Shown: positions 30,561 to 39,254 of the stretch, piece by piece | Position numbering within the stretch: the stretch's first letter is position 1 | Layout of the letters: every line of letters begins with the position of its first letter | Source: Chlamydiota bacterium | Lineage (GTDB): Bacteria > Chlamydiota > Chlamydiia > Chlamydiales > Rhabdochlamydiaceae | Direction: 5' to 3' | Assembly (NCBI GenBank): GCA_030916885.1 | Contig: JAUPVT010000040.1 | Coordinates: 57,043-121,042 of the forward strand | DNA: 64,000 nucleotides | Program-made: the position numbers and the translations under genes | Notes under the pieces: model-generated | The model's input: the letters and a program-made list of their open reading frames with translations, nothing else | The model's database searches: none | Told to the model about the DNA's origin: nothing

Positions 30561-32246
30561 ATGGCTGGATATTTAATTGGAGAAGAGGGCCCTCTCACAG
30601 GGTTTGTAGCAAGGTTTGAAGAAGAAGAAGAATGGGTCTTAGGAAGAGATCCTGAAGTAGCTTCTATTCTTTTAGAGGATCCCCTTGTCTCACGTAGACA
30701 CGTGATTTGTAGACATACAGAAGAGGGTTATGTATTAGAAAATGTCAGCAAAACTAATCCTGCACTATATAATGGACAGATCCTAATAGAGCCCGTTTTA
30801 TTACAGGAAGGAGATTTAGTTAAGATTGGCAGTAGTGCCTTTAGATTTTCTTATTCTTATCCGAGCTTAGAAACAACAACTTCAAAAGATGATACAGATC
30901 TAATAAGCGTAAGAATAGGCTCTGAATCACTGGGTCGTTTTATTATTAAAGTAACAAATGGACCTAATGCAGGTGCTGAATTCTCTATGCAGAAAGGCTC
31001 TTCTTATGTCTTAGGAAAAGATCCTAACTTATGTGATATTGCTTTTCAAGACTTAAGTGTTTCTAGACAGCATGCACGCATTAGCATTGATGATAACAAT
31101 CAAGTATTTATTGAAGATTTAAGCAGCCGTAATGGCGTATTGGTTAATGGGACAGCTATTAATAGTAAACACCTTCTTTCTTCAGAGGATCTCATTTCAC
31201 TAGGCACTACTTCCTTTTTGCTGATCGACCGAGAGCAAATTCAAGAAACTATTTTTTCTCCTCTTCCGCTTGCAACGAGTATTAAGATGGAAGAACTAAA
31301 ACAAGAAGAGAGCCTTACATCAGACTGGCGAGAAATGATTATCCCTAAAAAGCATTTAATCATAGCATCTACTTTTGGCATACTTGTTTTAGCTGGAATT
31401 ACTAGCATGATCACGCTTTTTAAAACCCATAAGGTTGAAGTTGTCTCTCAAAAAGAAGAGCACAAAATCCTAAAAGAAAATCTCAGTACTTTCCCCGATG
31501 TACAGTTCTCTTTTAACCCCCCTAGCGGAAAACTGTTTTTATTAGGGCATGTAATGAGTTCTGTAGAAAAACAAGAGCTTCTATATAAGATTGAAAATCT
31601 TCCCTTTGTTCGTAGCATTGAAGATAATGTGATTGTCAATGAATTAATTTGGGAAAATACGAATGCCCTTTTATTAACCAACCCTAACTGGGTCGGTGTT
31701 TCTCTCTCTTCTATCGCACCTGGGAAATTTGTGCTACGAGGTTATGTACAGACGTTAGAACAAGCTCAAGCTCTATCCGACTATTTGAATCTGAATTTTC
31801 CTTACTTAGATCGTTTGGAAAATCAAGTTATTGTAGAAACCAATCTACAAATGCAAGTTGAAAGTATTTTAATTGAAAAAGGATTTAATTCAGTCACCTA
31901 TCAGCTCAGCAATGGGGAACTTGTCTTAGCAGGTAGAGTAGATCAAAAGAAAGCGCATACTTTTAATACAATTATTGATCAATTTTATACAGTGCCAGGA
32001 ATCCGTCTAATTAAAAACTTCGTGATTTATACAAAAGCGGATACTTCAAGGATTGACATATCTTCAAAATACCAAATCACTGGTTATTCTAAAAAAGATG
32101 ATCAAAATATGTTTGTTGTCATTAACGGAAAAATCCTCTCCATTGAGGATGTAATCGATGGAATGAAGATTACAGAAATTTTATCTAATATGGTATTTCT
32201 TGAAAAAGATGGCGTAAAATTTAGAATTAATTACAATCTGCAATAA
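30561..32246 (+). CDS. cdsD: T3SS inner-membrane ring protein CdsD (YscD/PrgH family) with two FHA domains
   Basis: FHA motifs WVLGRDPEVASILLEDPLVSRRHVICRH and YVLGKDPNLCDIAFQDLSVSRQHARISID...LSSRNGVLVNG; TM segment HLIIASTFGILVLAGITSMITLF; BON-like periplasmic repeats. Confidence 0.9.
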   Translation: MAGYLIGEEGPLTGFVARFEEEEEWVLGRDPEVASILLEDPLVSRRHVICRHTEEGYVLENVSKTNPALYNGQILIEPVLLQEGDLVKIGSSAFRFSYSYPSLETTTSKDDTDLISVRIGSESLGRFIIKVTNGPNAGAEFSMQKGSSYVLGKDPNLCDIAFQDLSVSRQHARISIDDNNQVFIEDLSSRNGVLVNGTAINSKHLLSSEDLISLGTTSFLLIDREQIQETIFSPLPLATSIKMEELKQEESLTSDWREMIIPKKHLIIASTFGILVLAGITSMITLFKTHKVEVVSQKEEHKILKENLSTFPDVQFSFNPPSGKLFLLGHVMSSVEKQELLYKIENLPFVRSIEDNVIVNELIWENTNALLLTNPNWVGVSLSSIAPGKFVLRGYVQTLEQAQALSDYLNLNFPYLDRLENQVIVETNLQMQVESILIEKGFNSVTYQLSNGELVLAGRVDQKKAHTFNTIIDQFYTVPGIRLIKNFVIYTKADTSRIDISSKYQITGYSKKDDQNMFVVINGKILSIEDVIDGMKITEILSNMVFLEKDGVKFRINYNLQ

Positions 32247-32291
32247 GACTATAAGTATTTTTCATTCGCGCATCAATGAGGAGCTAAAATT

Positions 32292-32528
32292 ATGTTTGGT
32301 TTGGGAAAAAAAGATAAGCCGCTATTTGAATTCGACCTGGAAAAAGAATTAAGAAGCGAACCTGGAAAAGCAAAAGAATTAATCAAAAAAACAGATGAAA
32401 CCATCCAAGAAATCAAAGCAAAGTTAAGACAGGGAACCAACAGTGAAGACTTTGAAAACTATGGCAAGCTATTGCATGGTTACGCGGCTTTGCAAAGAGT
32501 ATTAACTAGAATTGCTAACAAAAAATAA
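32292..32528 (+). CDS. small T3SS protein (CT665/CdsE-like)
   Basis: 78 aa, helical and charged, located between cdsD and the needle gene. Confidence 0.7.
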   Translation: MFGLGKKDKPLFEFDLEKELRSEPGKAKELIKKTDETIQEIKAKLRQGTNSEDFENYGKLLHGYAALQRVLTRIANKK

Positions 32529-32543
32529 AAATAAGGATTAAAA

Positions 32544-32795
32544 ATGCCACAAGGATCGAATTGGGCAACTATTACATTTAGCACATTAATCAAGCAATAC
32601 GCTAAATTGCAGAGTACTGTAATTAGTCAAGTTCGGGCTGTTGCAAGTTCTATTTCGCATGCAACTCCAGGAAAATTCTTACTCTTACAATTTTCTATGA
32701 GCCAAGTTACCCAGATTGGTGAATCAATTTCTAACTTGATCTCTCAAGTACAAGCAACGATTAATAATATGGTGCGTAACCAAAAAACCTCTTAA
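32544..32795 (+). CDS. cdsF: T3SS needle protein CdsF-like
   Basis: 83-aa helical protein in the syntenic position of the chlamydial needle gene. Confidence 0.7.
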   Translation: MPQGSNWATITFSTLIKQYAKLQSTVISQVRAVASSISHATPGKFLLLQFSMSQVTQIGESISNLISQVQATINNMVRNQKTS

Positions 32796-32828
32796 TGGTA
32801 TCCATCATTTTGCAAAAAGGATTTTACA

Positions 32829-33260
32829 ATGTCTCTTGAAAAATTTAAAAACCACTTTATCTTAATGGCAGAAGCCGGCTTTATTGCAATTAATCAAAGC
32901 GATGAGGATGCGGCTATTAAGTTATTTGCAACAGCAGAGCTGCTCGATCCTAGTAATTCTCTACCTCGTTTAGGGATGGGATATCTTAATCTCTGCCAAC
33001 TTAAACTCAAACAAGCAGCAACCACTTTTGAAGAAATCTTAGCTAGAGAACCTTCGAACGAAATGGCTAAAACCCTGCTTGGTCTAACTCTATCTTTAAA
33101 TCCAACAGAGTTAGCAAAAGGAGAAAAAACCCTAGAGGACTCTATTCAAAAAAATCAAGATCCCATGGTTAAAAGCTTAGCTAAAACCGCGCTCGATTTT
33201 GTGGAAAAGTTCATTAAAAAATCTCCTTCTCCTGTCGAAACTAAATCTCCCAAAAAATAA
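32829..33260 (+). CDS. cdsG: T3SS needle chaperone CdsG-like (TPR)
   Basis: TPR-like helices (AAIKLFATAELLDPSNSLPRLGMGYLNLCQLKLKQAATTFEEILAREPSNEMAKTLLGLTL); follows cdsF. Confidence 0.75.
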   Translation: MSLEKFKNHFILMAEAGFIAINQSDEDAAIKLFATAELLDPSNSLPRLGMGYLNLCQLKLKQAATTFEEILAREPSNEMAKTLLGLTLSLNPTELAKGEKTLEDSIQKNQDPMVKSLAKTALDFVEKFIKKSPSPVETKSPKK

Positions 33261-33590
33261 TTTATAGGTTGTGCTTCAAAAGCTTTTAGTAATTGACACA
33301 ACCTTTTATAAAGGCTTGGCTCCATAAGTAAATCAATAAAGACTTTATTTTTATACATTATAGCAACTTAAAAAGGAGTTCTTCCATTTCAATCCACCAT
33401 ATCTACTTCAGCACCAGAATTTATCAAGTATTTAACATGCTCTTCTGAACCAATTTTTATAGCTAATTGCAACAAATGATCTCTTTTGGTGTTTCTTTAT
33501 TAGGATTTTCACCACTTCTTAAGTAAAGAACTTACAATATCAGTACCTCGGTTGCTCATTTTTTCATCGGGAGCTCCGAATATCAATCAA
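33261..33590 (-). pseudogene. ankyrin-repeat protein remnant
   Basis: minus-strand translation across frameshifts/stops: GAPDEKMSNRGTDIVSSLLK / SGENPNKETPKE / LQLAIKIGSEEHVKYLINSGAEVDMVD*NGRTPF*VAIMYKNKVFIDLLM. Confidence 0.7.
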
Positions 33591-34029
33591 TGAAAAGTAA
33601 TTGCCTTAAATCAGCCTTCCGTAACTTTTTTGATATCAAACAGTATAAAAAAAGGGATTTTCTATCTGATAACAACCTGAGTTTTGGGTTGTCTAGCAGG
33701 CAACTAGCTCTAAACTTTTCTTATTTTGCCTCCTTTTTCGGGTTTTTTTATAAATGAAACTTATGCAACATCAATAGGTTGTTTATACTGTTTTTTTGTC
33801 TTAACTTTCCTATTCTTAATTAATTAAACCCAACATTCAGGTGCATAGATAAATTATATACTTTTTTATAAATATCATATTATATTCTTTATGCTTTGCC
33901 AGTAGACTAAAAACTTTAAGATCCTTATTTGGAAGTTTCATGACGAAAAACCTCTAATTGTGCTATTTGTTAAGATACGCGGTATACCTATGCCGAAGTT
34001 TAAAAAAGTTAAACAATACGGATCAGATT

Positions 34030-34695
34030 ATGGCAGACCAAGACTTCCCTACTAAAGACTTAAGCAATGCAGAGCGTATTTCGCCAACTGTTCGAATCGG
34101 AGAGGACAATAAAGCCCTTCCTGCAGGACAGCCTTTTTCTTCTCTTATGAAAACAGGTGAGTCTTCTCTTGCCAATTCGGGGAAAACCCCGATGATTTCC
34201 CCTTTTGATTTGATGCAATCAGGCCATTCTCCTATCACACAAGCTGCTACGACAGATAATTTGCTTGCCCAAGTTAAACACGCACACAGCACCTTAGGAG
34301 ATATCTCCAATCAACTCAATACACCAAAACTTAAATTGCGCTCTTCTGATAAATACCTCTTAAAAAATAAACTGAATAACACAACTGCTAATTTACGTGC
34401 AGTAAATGCTAAATTAGGAGTAAACGAGGAAAAACCAGAACAAGAAATCTCTTCTACTAAATTTCAAGGTCCATTGGGCAAATTTATGAATTATCTAGCT
34501 GATGGCCAACAGCAATTAGCATCTGCTCAAAGACAATTGCAATCCCTTAAAGCAAAAGGAGACAGCCTTGCTCCTGCTGATTTTTTACTGGTTCAGGTAA
34601 AATTAAATAAAGCACAACAGGAGTTAGATTTTACCTCTGTATTGCTTGCAAATGCTGTTTCTGGGTTTAAAACGCTGATGAATGTACAGCTATAA
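34030..34695 (+). CDS. T3SS-associated protein (CT668-like)
   Basis: start set at MADQDFPTKD; coiled-coil protein immediately upstream of the T3SS ATPase as in chlamydiae. Confidence 0.75.
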   Translation: MADQDFPTKDLSNAERISPTVRIGEDNKALPAGQPFSSLMKTGESSLANSGKTPMISPFDLMQSGHSPITQAATTDNLLAQVKHAHSTLGDISNQLNTPKLKLRSSDKYLLKNKLNNTTANLRAVNAKLGVNEEKPEQEISSTKFQGPLGKFMNYLADGQQQLASAQRQLQSLKAKGDSLAPADFLLVQVKLNKAQQELDFTSVLLANAVSGFKTLMNVQL

Positions 34696-34701
34696 GGACA
34701 T

Positions 34702-36018
34702 ATGAAACAAATCCCTGATTTTGATCAACTAGTCTCGCATCTTGATGAGTTAGAGCTTACCACAGTACATGGAAGGATTACTGAAGTAGTGGGAATGTTG
34801 ATTAAAGCAATCGTTCCCCAAGTGAAAATGGGTGAAGTTGTTCTCATCAAACGAGAAGAAGCCCCTTTAATGGCAGAAGTTGTGGGTTTTACTCGAGAAG
34901 AGGTCTATTTATCTCCTCTTGGAGAAATGCAGGGAATAGGTCCTTCCTCAGAAGTAATCCCTTTACGCATGTCTTTGCATATTAAAGTAGGCGAAGGACT
35001 TCTTGGACGTGTAGTTGATGGTTTAGGGAACCCTTTAGATCTCGAGCAAAAAGGTCCTCTTCAATTAACAGAAAGCTATTCAGTAATCAACCCTCCCCCT
35101 GATCCACTCAAGCGAAAAATTATTACAGAGCCGATCTCATTGGGTATTCGTTGTATTGACGGCCTGCTTACTTGTGGAGAAGGACAAAGAATGGGAATCT
35201 TTGCTGCTGCAGGAGGAGGAAAATCCACTCTTTTGGGAATGATTGCTCGGAATGCTAGAGCTGATGTCAATGTGATTTGTCTAATTGGGGAAAGAGGAAG
35301 AGAGGTACGTGAGTTTTTAGAAAACGATCTAGGCAAAGAAGGGATGAAAAGATCGGTTGTTGTGGTTTCTACATCTAACCAAGCAGCGCAACTGCGTATC
35401 AATGCAGCCTACATGGGAACAGCGATTGCAGAGTATTTTCGGGACCAAGGAAAAAAAGTGATCTTGATGATGGACTCAGTAACTCGTTTTGCAAGAGCTT
35501 TAAGAGAAGTAGGCCTTGCAGCAGGAGAGCCTCCTGCAAGAGCGGGCTTTACCCCTTCTGTTTTTGCAACACTTCCCCGCTTATTGGAACGTTCTGGTAA
35601 TTCTGATAAAGGTTCAATCACAGCTTTTTATACCATCCTAGTAGCAGGCGATGATTTAAATGAACCTGTGTCTGACGAAGTACGTTCTATTCTTGATGGT
35701 CATATCATTCTCTCAAGAGAGCTTGCTCGTCAATATCACTATCCTGCTATTGATATTCTCGATTCGGTTAGCCGAATCATCTCACACATTGTCGACAAAG
35801 AGCATTTACAGCTCATTGGTAAAGTTCGTGAAGTGTTAGCTAATTACAAAAAAAATGAGTTGCTCATTCGCATTGGAGAGTATAAACCAGGCTCTGATAA
35901 AGCAGCTGATTTTGCTATTAAATACATTGACAAGGTGAATCGTTTTTTACGCCAAGCAGTTGATGAAGCGTGTAGTTTCGAAGACACTCTGCAACAGCTC
36001 AAAATGCTTTTTAGATAG
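34702..36018 (+). CDS. cdsN: T3SS ATPase CdsN (YscN/FliI family)
   Basis: Walker [89 protein letters not shown]. Confidence 0.97.
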   Translation: MKQIPDFDQLVSHLDELELTTVHGRITEVVGMLIKAIVPQVKMGEVVLIKREEAPLMAEVVGFTREEVYLSPLGEMQGIGPSSEVIPLRMSLHIKVGEGLLGRVVDGLGNPLDLEQKGPLQLTESYSVINPPPDPLKRKIITEPISLGIRCIDGLLTCGEGQRMGIFAAAGGGKSTLLGMIARNARADVNVICLIGERGREVREFLENDLGKEGMKRSVVVVSTSNQAAQLRINAAYMGTAIAEYFRDQGKKVILMMDSVTRFARALREVGLAAGEPPARAGFTPSVFATLPRLLERSGNSDKGSITAFYTILVAGDDLNEPVSDEVRSILDGHIILSRELARQYHYPAIDILDSVSRIISHIVDKEHLQLIGKVREVLANYKKNELLIRIGEYKPGSDKAADFAIKYIDKVNRFLRQAVDEACSFEDTLQQLKMLFR

Positions 36019-36020
36019 AT

Positions 36021-36542
36021 ATGCCACGTTATCCCCTTAAACAATTAGCTGAGATTAAGCAAAAAAATCTCGAAACAGCAGAAATTAACCTGCGAGACAA
36101 AAAACGTATTCTTGAGCAAGAACAAACAAGTTTGATCAAAAAAGAAAAAGAACGAGATCTGGTAAAAGAGCATCGTATTGGCAAGCTTGAGCAATTACGT
36201 GATCACATGGATGAAGGAGCTGTTCCTCATAAAATAGAACAGATGAAGCAATATTTAAAACTTGTTGATGAAAAATTAGCTGTTAAGGAGCAGACTGTCG
36301 TAAAACAAAAAAAAAAGGTAACACTAGCTGAAGAAGAAGTGAATAAAGCACGCAGAGAGCTTATAGAATGCCAACAAGACGTAGAAAAAATGCGCTTACA
36401 TCACAAAGAGTGGGAGCGAGAAATGCATCTTATTGAAGAACAAAAAGAAGGCATTGAAATGGATGAAATCGGCTCTGCTGGCCATGAACGTAAAAAAACA
36501 GCAATATCTCGTCAAAAGCGTAAGAAAAAAAAGCCTCACTAA
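36021..36542 (+). CDS. cdsO: T3SS stalk protein CdsO (YscO/FliJ-like)
   Basis: 173-aa continuous coiled-coil immediately after cdsN. Confidence 0.85.
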   Translation: MPRYPLKQLAEIKQKNLETAEINLRDKKRILEQEQTSLIKKEKERDLVKEHRIGKLEQLRDHMDEGAVPHKIEQMKQYLKLVDEKLAVKEQTVVKQKKKVTLAEEEVNKARRELIECQQDVEKMRLHHKEWEREMHLIEEQKEGIEMDEIGSAGHERKKTAISRQKRKKKKPH

Positions 36543-36601
36543 ATACTGGACAAGCCAGATAAAAATCCAGTATGAGTTAACATGATAAAAGCGAGGTCTC
36601 T

Positions 36602-37534
36602 ATGAGCAAAGTTGGTAAAATACCTAACCCTCTAAATCCTGCTAATGATCCTAAAAAAGATAAGCATCGTCTAGGTTCTAATCAATTTAGAGAAAAGTTT
36701 GATTACAGAAAAAAAGAAGAAACCTCTTCGAGGGGTAATAGACAACGCTATTCACAAGAAGAAGAGCAAACTCCTAAAATAGCTAAAAAACCAAAGCCCG
36801 ATTCTATTTTTAACAGCTCTAACTCTCGAACAAGTTCTTTCCAAGTAAAAAAAAATGCAGAAGCATCTCATAAAAAAGTAACCTCATCATCTGAAAAAGA
36901 AATGCAAAAGAAGTCTATAGAGGAAGTCTCTGTTGAAGAAAAGGTAATAGAGGAAAAAAGCATTAAAAAAAAGGAGATTATTTCAGCAAACCCCATGCCA
37001 GAAGCCCCACCTTCTAAACCCTCTCTTCCAAAACACACACCTCCTACTTCGAAGTCTAAAGAAGAAAAAAAAGAAGAGATGCCTACCTCTTTTGAGCCTT
37101 TAGCCAACATACATCCTAATCAGCCCAGTTATCAACCTTCTGCATTACCGACGGGATCTGCTTTTACCTCTTATCAAATAAGCCAATTGTTTGACAGAAT
37201 GGCGGGTGTAATGACAGTTATGGAGCTTTCTGGAACAACAACAACAGAACTGACTCTTTCGGGAGAAGAATTTGCTTCTTCTGTTTTTTATGGAGCTCGT
37301 ATTACAATTACCGAGTATAGTACGGCTCCCAAAGCCTTTAATGTTCTGCTATCTGCTAGTCCAGAAGCAATAGTCTTATTTCAAGGAAATATGCCTAATT
37401 TACTCGCAAATTTTGCAAGCGGTAATTATGCTTTTTGCATTCATCGTTTGGAAACAAACGTAGAAGAGCGCCCTCTTTTTAAACGTAAGAAATCCTTTGG
37501 GAGTGATCAACAGCCAATGCAAGGAGATTCTTAA
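36602..37534 (+). CDS. CdsP-like T3SS protein (copy 1)
   Basis: disordered Lys/Ser/Pro-rich N-terminus and C-terminal domain GARITITEYSTAPKAFNVLLSASPEA; syntenic with CT671. Confidence 0.75.
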   Translation: MSKVGKIPNPLNPANDPKKDKHRLGSNQFREKFDYRKKEETSSRGNRQRYSQEEEQTPKIAKKPKPDSIFNSSNSRTSSFQVKKNAEASHKKVTSSSEKEMQKKSIEEVSVEEKVIEEKSIKKKEIISANPMPEAPPSKPSLPKHTPPTSKSKEEKKEEMPTSFEPLANIHPNQPSYQPSALPTGSAFTSYQISQLFDRMAGVMTVMELSGTTTTELTLSGEEFASSVFYGARITITEYSTAPKAFNVLLSASPEAIVLFQGNMPNLLANFASGNYAFCIHRLETNVEERPLFKRKKSFGSDQQPMQGDS

Positions 37535-38134
37535 ATGACTGTATCGTCAAAATTACCACCTACTCCTTTAAAAGAGCAGAAAAGCGGGAAACCAGTACAT
37601 AAAACGGATTCTTTTAGTAAGCTTTTAGGTCAAAAACAGAAAAAACTTTTAAAAAGTGAAGATGGGAATCCAGAAAATCCCATTTGGGCACCTAATCTCA
37701 TACTTCTCTCTGAAAAAAAACCTGATTTATCTACTATTCTATCGACAAAAATCTCTGAGGTTGAATTAAGCAGCAATTCCCCTGTAACACCTCATTTCCC
37801 TATAGAAGAACTTTGGGAGAAACTTGCCTCAGCTTCCATTCTTATGAATTATTCACAAGACAAAGAAACCACTTTTATCCTAGATACAAATACTTCTCTT
37901 TTCTCTGGTATGCGCATTACGATAAAAGAATATTCAACAGCACCTAAGATTTTTAATATTGAATTAGCGCCTACTTCTAGCACTGCTCTATCCTTAGTTG
38001 CTTCTCACGTGCCTCAGTTACTTAATCGATTTCGCCAAGAGTCGTTTGGTTTTTCTGTTAATGACATTATTCTAGAACTGCGCTCTTATGAGACAACTGA
38101 TCATCAAAAACAAGATGATGAGGATAACCAATGA
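37535..38134 (+). CDS. CdsP-like T3SS protein (copy 2)
   Basis: C-terminal GMRITIKEYSTAPKIFNIELAPTSSTAL parallels copy 1; start codon immediately after copy 1 stop. Confidence 0.75.
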   Translation: MTVSSKLPPTPLKEQKSGKPVHKTDSFSKLLGQKQKKLLKSEDGNPENPIWAPNLILLSEKKPDLSTILSTKISEVELSSNSPVTPHFPIEELWEKLASASILMNYSQDKETTFILDTNTSLFSGMRITIKEYSTAPKIFNIELAPTSSTALSLVASHVPQLLNRFRQESFGFSVNDIILELRSYETTDHQKQDDEDNQ

Positions 38135-39243
38135 GCACAATGCCAATGAATTGGATTCATCAAATCTACGAAACCTTGCAAGAGATGCAAGAGATCCCCT
38201 TATGGGGAAACCCACCTCCCATTCCTTGGGACCAATGCATTCAAGAAGTAGCTGCTATTTTACAAACTCCCGAACTAAGTCTTGTAGTGGGGGATACTCA
38301 GCTGCTAGCAGAGGAAAAAGTACTATCAGGACTCGGTAATCACCCAATTGTAATAAGCATTCAATTAAGCCCACTTATAGGACAATGTTTTTGGGTCATG
38401 GCACAAGAAGACATGACCTTTTTGGTCTCACTTGCACTCACAGAAAATCAAAGTCAAAAAGCGATGAGCTCTACTTCTTTTCAAGAGGGTTTTTATAGAT
38501 TTTTACTACTGGAAACCTTAAAAGTCTTTAACCCATTAAGACCTTTTTCTGATCTGTCTTTGAAAATGGGTTCTTTAACTACTATTCTCCCCAAAGAAAA
38601 TTGTATTTGTATGGATATCGGGATCCATCACCCAAAAAAAGTACTATGGGGAAGAATCATATGTCCTGTCAGTTTTCATCAAACCTTTAAAACTCACTTT
38701 GCAAACGCAACCTTTTCGATTGATGAGAGTAGTCTTGCAAAAGATATAGATTTAGCCGTATCTGCTCAAATCGGCTACACAAAGCTTACACTATCTCAAT
38801 GGGAAAAAATTGCAGTCGGTGATTTTTTAATCTTGGATGTTTGCTCTTACTCTCCTTATACAACAAAAGGGACCGCGACTCTTTTTTTAGAGCAAAACCC
38901 CCTATTTACTGTAATTTGCAAACCAAATAACTGCAAAATTATCGACTATGCCTATCAGGAGGAATCCATGGATGAAGATTTTAAAGAAGAAGAAATAACA
39001 CAAGAACTAGAAGAACCATTAATCCCCATCCCTGATGCTCTTTTGACTATTCATGTAGAAATAGCAAGAGTACGGATGAATCTAAAAAAACTCACTCAGC
39101 TTAAACCTGGCAACGTGATTGAATTAGCCGCACGACCTGAACAAGGAGTAAAGTTAATCTTAAATGGAAAAGCTGTTGCCAAAGGAGAGCTTATTCAACT
39201 CGGTGATGTACTTGGAGTTAAAATACTACAGGTTGGAGAATAA
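38131..39243 (+). CDS. cdsQ: T3SS cytoplasmic ring protein CdsQ (YscQ/FliN, SpoA domain)
   Basis: C-terminal SpoA-like domain IHVEIARVRMNLKKLTQLKPGNVIELAARPEQGVKLILNGKAVAKGELIQLGDVLGVKIL. Confidence 0.93.
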   Translation: MSTMPMNWIHQIYETLQEMQEIPLWGNPPPIPWDQCIQEVAAILQTPELSLVVGDTQLLAEEKVLSGLGNHPIVISIQLSPLIGQCFWVMAQEDMTFLVSLALTENQSQKAMSSTSFQEGFYRFLLLETLKVFNPLRPFSDLSLKMGSLTTILPKENCICMDIGIHHPKKVLWGRIICPVSFHQTFKTHFANATFSIDESSLAKDIDLAVSAQIGYTKLTLSQWEKIAVGDFLILDVCSYSPYTTKGTATLFLEQNPLFTVICKPNNCKIIDYAYQEESMDEDFKEEEITQELEEPLIPIPDALLTIHVEIARVRMNLKKLTQLKPGNVIELAARPEQGVKLILNGKAVAKGELIQLGDVLGVKILQVGE

Positions 39244-39254
39244 CATTTTTAAAT

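Noticed and set aside
33155-33358. 67-aa minus-strand ORF overlapping the end of cdsG
   Set aside because: Its N-terminal half is a continuation of the ankyrin pseudogene and the rest is antisense to cdsG; not treated as an intact gene
35076-35402. 108-aa minus-strand ORF inside cdsN
   Set aside because: Antisense to the conserved ATPase Walker region; no independent evidence
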